A DNA stretch of 64,000 nucleotides from Rhizobacter sp. (GTDB lineage: Bacteria; Pseudomonadota; Gammaproteobacteria; Burkholderiales; Burkholderiaceae_C): the NCBI GenBank assembly GCA_025350965.1, contig JANXWV010000084.1:1-64000 (forward strand), written 5' to 3'. Positions 60,693 through 64,000 of this stretch are shown piece by piece. The position numbers and the translations under genes are program-made. Position 1 is the first letter of the stretch; the number at the start of each line of letters is the position of its first letter. The notes under the pieces are model-generated. The model was not told where the DNA came from. It did no database searches and saw only the letters and a list, made by a program, of their open reading frames with translations.

Positions 60693-62741
60693 ATGGCAAG
60701 TGTTTTCATCAGCTACCGGCGCAGCGACGTGCCCGCGCAGGCCGGCCGCGTGGCCGACGCGCTGCGCCGCCATCCGAGCGAGCCGCAGGTGTTCCATGAC
60801 ACCGCCGACATCCGCCCGGGCGACCTGTGGCGCGAGCAGATCGACGCGGCCCTGGCCCAGTGCGACGCCATGGTCGTCGTGATCGGCCCGGGCTGGCTGG
60901 CGCCGGCGCCCGGCGGGCTGAAGCCGCGCCTGTTCGATGCCGACGACGTCGTGGCCTATGAACTTGCGGCGGGCCTGGCCGCAGCCCGGGCGCGGCGTGT
61001 TCGCATCGTGCCGCTGCGCGTCTCGGGCGCGGGGCTGCCCACGAAGGTGCAGTTGCCCGAAGCGCTGGCGCCCTTGCTGGCATCGAATGCACTGGAGATC
61101 CGCGACGACGCGTTCGAGCGCGACATGCGCGCGCTCGAAGCCGGCATCCTGCCTGCGGCGCGCAGCCGCGCGTTGGGGTGGGGCGGCGCGGCGGCGGCTG
61201 CGGTGCTGGTGGCGGCGGTGGTTGGCTGGCAGTTCAAGGGCAAGCCGCCTTCGCCGGCTCCGGCCGGCAACCTGGCCGGCATGCCCGCCGCCGGTGTCGA
61301 CCTCGATGTCGATCTGAGCTTCGTCCCGAACAAGGCCATGGAGCAGTTGGGCCTGCCGGCGAGCAGCATGCAGCTCGTGCCCGAGAAGCCGAAGCGGCGT
61401 GGCGCGCTCAAGCTCGACCGTCAAGCCGGCGACACCGGTGTGCCGCAGCACTTCGTGCACGAGAAACTGGCGCTGCCGCGCGCCGGCGAGACCTTCGTCG
61501 GCCTGCTCGTGCGCAGCCTTGACGGCGCCGTGCAGGTGACCGCCGACACCGTCGACGTGATCCAGACCCAGGTGTGCTTCGACATGACCGCCGCCACGCC
61601 GCCGGCCGACGGCAAGCTGCGCCTGTCGTGCCGCGAGGGTCAGCGCTGCGTGCCCGAGGGCAGCGGTGGCATTGCCGTGCCGTGCGGCGCGGTGCCGGTG
61701 CGCACGTCGGCATGGCCGGTGCGCGGCTGGCACTTCGGCGACCTGCTGCCCAGCGCGCAGGCGCAGGTTGTGCCGGTGGCACCTTACGGCGGCGCCAGCG
61801 CCAGCGCGAGCGCGGGCACCGGCGTCCAGACCGGCGCGAGCCCCATCGCGAACAGTGGAGCGGGCGCGGCGCGCCCTGCGTTTGGCGACTGGATCGTTCC
61901 GCCACTCGCCGCCTTGCGCGCGCGGCGCGGCACGCCGCAGGCGGTGGCGTTCAGCGAAGTCACGCTGACGCTCGGCCTGCCGGCCAACGTGCCGGCGGCC
62001 GACGAGGTCAGCTACGACATCCGCGTCAACGGCCACCGCCTGTGGGTCAATGGCCTGCCGGCCTGGACGCATGCGCTGCCCTACCAACCGGGCGCACCTT
62101 GCCGCGTCGCGTTCGGCCTGGAGAACCTGGATTCAGCGGGCCGCCATGCCGGCCGCGAAAAGGTGCAGGTGCGCGTGCTGCTGCTGCGCGACAAGCAGGT
62201 GGTGTTCGAGGACAGCGTCGATGTCGACTTCCTCGCGCTGCGCGATCAGGCCGAACAGACCGCCACCAGCATCAAGGGCCAGCCGGTGACGTGGAAGGCG
62301 AGCTACCTGCCGGCTGCGGCCGACCGCTACCAGATCCTCCTTTACCGTGGCGGCCAGGCCGATACGCTGGCGGCGCGCGACAAGATGCAAACGGCACGCG
62401 TGCCGGCCGACACGCCCGCCACAGCAAGCGTTGCCGGGGCCATCGCGGCCCCATCGGGCATGCCACTCGTGGGCGTGGTGCGCCCGCCGACCGACACCGA
62501 CCCTGCGTGGGGCCTTGTCGTCGGCGCGCCGCTGGCCAGCGGGCAGCTGCGCTTCAGCTTCGACCTGGCCAGCGCCAAGGCGCTGTGCGCGTGGATGGCT
62601 GACGACGCTCAGGCGCGCCGGTTCAAGGCGCACGGGTTCGGGCAGCCGCAGAACTTCCGCGTGCGTGAGATCGCCACCGAAGTGCGCGACGCGGCCACGC
62701 GCAAGCCGCTGGTGCCATGCGCCGTCTTTGGCAAGGCCTGA
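60693..62741 (+). CDS. TIR-domain membrane protein with large C-terminal extracytoplasmic region
   Basis: 682 residues. N-terminal TIR domain (1-150): SVFISYRRSDVPAQAGRVAD, VFHDTADIRPGDLWREQIDA, AMVVVIGPGWL, and DADDVVAYELAAGL, where E90 lines up with the catalytic Glu of NAD-cleaving TIRs (SARM1-type WVxxE). One membrane helix follows (161-180; LGWGGAAAAAVLVAAVVGWQ) and then about 500 residues outside, beta-rich, with scattered Cys and a Gly/Ala/Ser linker near 365-390; I recognise no family there. GGAGGG precedes ATG 60693 by 7 nt. Its end overlaps the M14-like gene by 25 bp. NADase activity is inference. Confidence 0.8.
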   Translation: MASVFISYRRSDVPAQAGRVADALRRHPSEPQVFHDTADIRPGDLWREQIDAALAQCDAMVVVIGPGWLAPAPGGLKPRLFDADDVVAYELAAGLAAARARRVRIVPLRVSGAGLPTKVQLPEALAPLLASNALEIRDDAFERDMRALEAGILPAARSRALGWGGAAAAAVLVAAVVGWQFKGKPPSPAPAGNLAGMPAAGVDLDVDLSFVPNKAMEQLGLPASSMQLVPEKPKRRGALKLDRQAGDTGVPQHFVHEKLALPRAGETFVGLLVRSLDGAVQVTADTVDVIQTQVCFDMTAATPPADGKLRLSCREGQRCVPEGSGGIAVPCGAVPVRTSAWPVRGWHFGDLLPSAQAQVVPVAPYGGASASASAGTGVQTGASPIANSGAGAARPAFGDWIVPPLAALRARRGTPQAVAFSEVTLTLGLPANVPAADEVSYDIRVNGHRLWVNGLPAWTHALPYQPGAPCRVAFGLENLDSAGRHAGREKVQVRVLLLRDKQVVFEDSVDVDFLALRDQAEQTATSIKGQPVTWKASYLPAAADRYQILLYRGGQADTLAARDKMQTARVPADTPATASVAGAIAAPSGMPLVGVVRPPTDTDPAWGLVVGAPLASGQLRFSFDLASAKALCAWMADDAQARRFKAHGFGQPQNFRVREIATEVRDAATRKPLVPCAVFGKA

Positions 62742-63586
62742 ACGGCTGGCGCCGGCTGCTGCAGGAGGCGGCGGCGGCGTCGCGCCGGGCAGCGACTGCC
62801 GGCATCGTCGACGAGAGGCCAGCGCCGATCGGTGTTCAGTTGTACCCAATTCGATTGGGCGCAACTGAAATCTGCCTGAGTGTGCGTGCTTCGTCGGTCG
62901 CGTCAGCCGGCCACCCGGGCTTGCGCTACGTGAACCTTCACGAGAACGAGCAAACGTCCGTCGCGGCAGCGCGTGCCTTGCTGCAGCACCAGCCCGGAAC
63001 GTTGATCGAATTGCGCGCCGGCGGGGGCAGGCTGGTCACGTTTCGCGCCGGGTGGCGGCCGTTCGCGTTCGACCCGAACCGCATCTTCACCGACGCGGGC
63101 CTGCGTGCCACGCTGCGCCGGCACGGCTCGGACACGCCGCTGGCGCGCGCTGCCGTGCAAGCCTTGCGCAAGGCGGTGCTCGCACTGCTGGCCGACCTGC
63201 CGCCGGCCAGCGGCGCGAGCCCAGCGGCCCACGCGGCCGACCATCCTGTGGTCGCTCTCCACAACAACGGTGCGGGCCGCTACTCGGTTCAGGCCTACGC
63301 GGTGGGCGGCGCCCACGCGGCCGATGCCCAGGCCGTGGCCATCAACCCGGCATGGTCGCCGCAAGACTTCTTGCTCGTCACAACGCGCGGTCTGTTCGAT
63401 GGGCTGGATGCGCACGGATTCAATGTCGTGCTGCAAAGCGAACAACCGGTGGACGACGGCTCGCTCGCGGTGTGGTTTCAGTCGCAGGGCCGGGCCTACG
63501 TGAACGTCGAGGCGCTGTACGGGCATGTCCAGGAGCAGCAGCGCATGCTGGCAGCGGTGGCGGAACTGGCGAGGCTGAGAGTTTGA
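62717..63586 (+). CDS. M14-like zinc metallohydrolase, unknown substrate
   Basis: 289 residues, not a family I can name. Motifs in order match the M14 carboxypeptidase/desuccinylase fold: VNLHENEQT with H75-x-x-E78 (zinc ligands), FDPNRIF with N121-R122 (compare DLNRxF), ALHNNGAGRYS with H182 (third ligand) and VNVEALYGH with E265 (catalytic Glu position). No signal peptide seen, so probably cytosolic. The ATG lies inside the TIR gene, 25 bp overlap, so the two are expressed together. It might hydrolyse an amide in peptidoglycan, a peptide or a small conjugate; all inference. Confidence 0.72.
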   Translation: MRRLWQGLNGWRRLLQEAAAASRRAATAGIVDERPAPIGVQLYPIRLGATEICLSVRASSVASAGHPGLRYVNLHENEQTSVAAARALLQHQPGTLIELRAGGGRLVTFRAGWRPFAFDPNRIFTDAGLRATLRRHGSDTPLARAAVQALRKAVLALLADLPPASGASPAAHAADHPVVALHNNGAGRYSVQAYAVGGAHAADAQAVAINPAWSPQDFLLVTTRGLFDGLDAHGFNVVLQSEQPVDDGSLAVWFQSQGRAYVNVEALYGHVQEQQRMLAAVAELARLRV

Positions 63587-63620
63587 TGTGCGGTGGGCGC
63601 GGGCCGGGCCCTCGCCCTAG

Positions 63621-63635
63621 CCCTCTCCCAGAGGG
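63621..63635. terminator. Hairpin between convergent genes
   Basis: CCCTCT-CCC-AGAGGG, a perfect 6-bp stem with a 3-nt loop, between the M14-like gene and the convergent LysR gene. No U-tract. Confidence 0.4.
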
Positions 63636-63669
63636 AGGTGGCAAGAGCGAGCAGGGACGCCGCAGCCCA

Positions 63670-64000
63670 TCAACCCGCCACGCGCCGCCAATAGGCCGCG
63701 TCGCCGTAGCTGTGCTTCAGGAAGTCGATCCACAGCCGCACCCGCAGCGCCAGGTGCTTGGCGTGCGGGAACACCGCGTAGATGCCGTTCGGCGGCGCGG
63801 CGAACGCGTCGAGCACGCTCACGAGCAGCCCCGCCGCGACCTCTTGCTGCACCTCCCACGCCGAGCGCCAGGCCAGGCCGTGGCCGGCCGAGCACCACGC
63901 GTGCAGCACCTGCCCGTCGGTGCAGTCCAGGCGCCCGGTGGGGCGCAGGTAGTGCACGTCACCGTCGATGGTGAAGGCCCAGCCGCGTGTCTGGCTCGCG
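63670..64000 (-). CDS. LysR-family regulator, C-terminal part
   Basis: The last about 110 residues of a protein entering from the right edge. GWAFTIDGDVHYLRPTGRLD, DGQVLHAWCSAGHGLAWRSA, WEVQQEVAAGLLVSVLDAFA, APPNGIYAVFPHAKHLALRV and RLWIDFLKHSYGDAAYWRR are the typical end of a LysR effector domain. The DNA-binding end and start codon lie outside the window, as probably do its target genes. Confidence 0.87.
   Translation of the reverse strand, partial: ASQTRGWAFTIDGDVHYLRPTGRLDCTDGQVLHAWCSAGHGLAWRSAWEVQQEVAAGLLVSVLDAFAAPPNGIYAVFPHAKHLALRVRLWIDFLKHSYGDAAYWRRVAG

Overview
The window is about 64 kb of very GC-rich chromosomal DNA, densely coding and with long out-of-frame ORF shadows. Gene content points to a betaproteobacterium of the order Burkholderiales (Rubrivivax/Leptothrix/Comamonadaceae-like). 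The pointers are the lptA-lptB-rpoN block, argS followed by a SPOR protein, split pntAA/pntAB/pntB, a DctSR-controlled TRAP transporter and an mdtABC-type RND pump. This placement is inference from gene content and order; no database search was run. I saw no rRNA, tRNA, CRISPR array or transposase.

Layout. 1-3 kb: the start of a winged-helix regulator and, divergent to it, a lipoprotein with three Ig-like repeats. 3-6 kb: proton-translocating transhydrogenase. 6.1-6.9 kb: a ribbon-helix-helix/PIN toxin-antitoxin pair whose antitoxin frame carries an in-frame stop. 6.9-12.7 kb: DctS/DctR two-component system divergent from a DctPQM TRAP transporter. 12.8-18 kb: a 985-residue AfsR/SARP-like ATPase regulator, an Ldh2-type dehydrogenase and a dienelactone-hydrolase-like protein. 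18-18.4 kb: a non-coding stretch with a 202-bp inverted-repeat element. 18.4-23.4 kb: a small hypothetical pair, a MarR regulator divergent from a siderophore-interacting protein, metY, an NAD-binding epimerase-like protein and a GNAT acetyltransferase. 23.5-27.6 kb: an Ivy-domain secreted protein, then a three-gene sugar-acid catabolic operon (SDR, FAH-family hydrolase, UxaA-family dehydratase). 27.8-37.1 kb: mdtA-mdtB-mdtC plus an outer-membrane factor, together a complete tripartite efflux system. 37.2-45.2 kb: fadD, two hypothetical proteins, rsmE with an MFS transporter, a DUF937 protein, a THUMP-type RNA methyltransferase and a second RHH/PIN module. 45.2-53.4 kb: one long minus-strand series (bdhA-like, cupin, patatin, disulfide oxidoreductase, YeeE/YedE transporter, lptA, lptB, rpoN). 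53.5-57.9 kb: LysR, an ECF sigma factor with a zinc-finger anti-sigma, a 159-bp palindromic element, a SPOR protein and argS. 58-64 kb: a Ser/Thr kinase with a cyclic-nucleotide-binding-like domain, a PsiF protein, a carboxymuconolactone-decarboxylase-like protein, a TIR-domain membrane protein overlapping an M14-like metallohydrolase gene, and the end of a LysR regulator.

Most interesting points: (i) the translationally overlapping pair of a TIR-transmembrane-extracytoplasmic protein and an M14-like hydrolase, which I do not recognise as a described system; (ii) three palindromic elements of different types, namely an inverted-repeat element in a convergent gap, a 159-bp near-palindrome next to the sigma/anti-sigma operon, and a palindromic insertion inside the mdtB reading frame; (iii) an antitoxin gene with a premature stop upstream of an intact PIN toxin; (iv) paired operators in the MarR/siderophore and dct divergent promoters.
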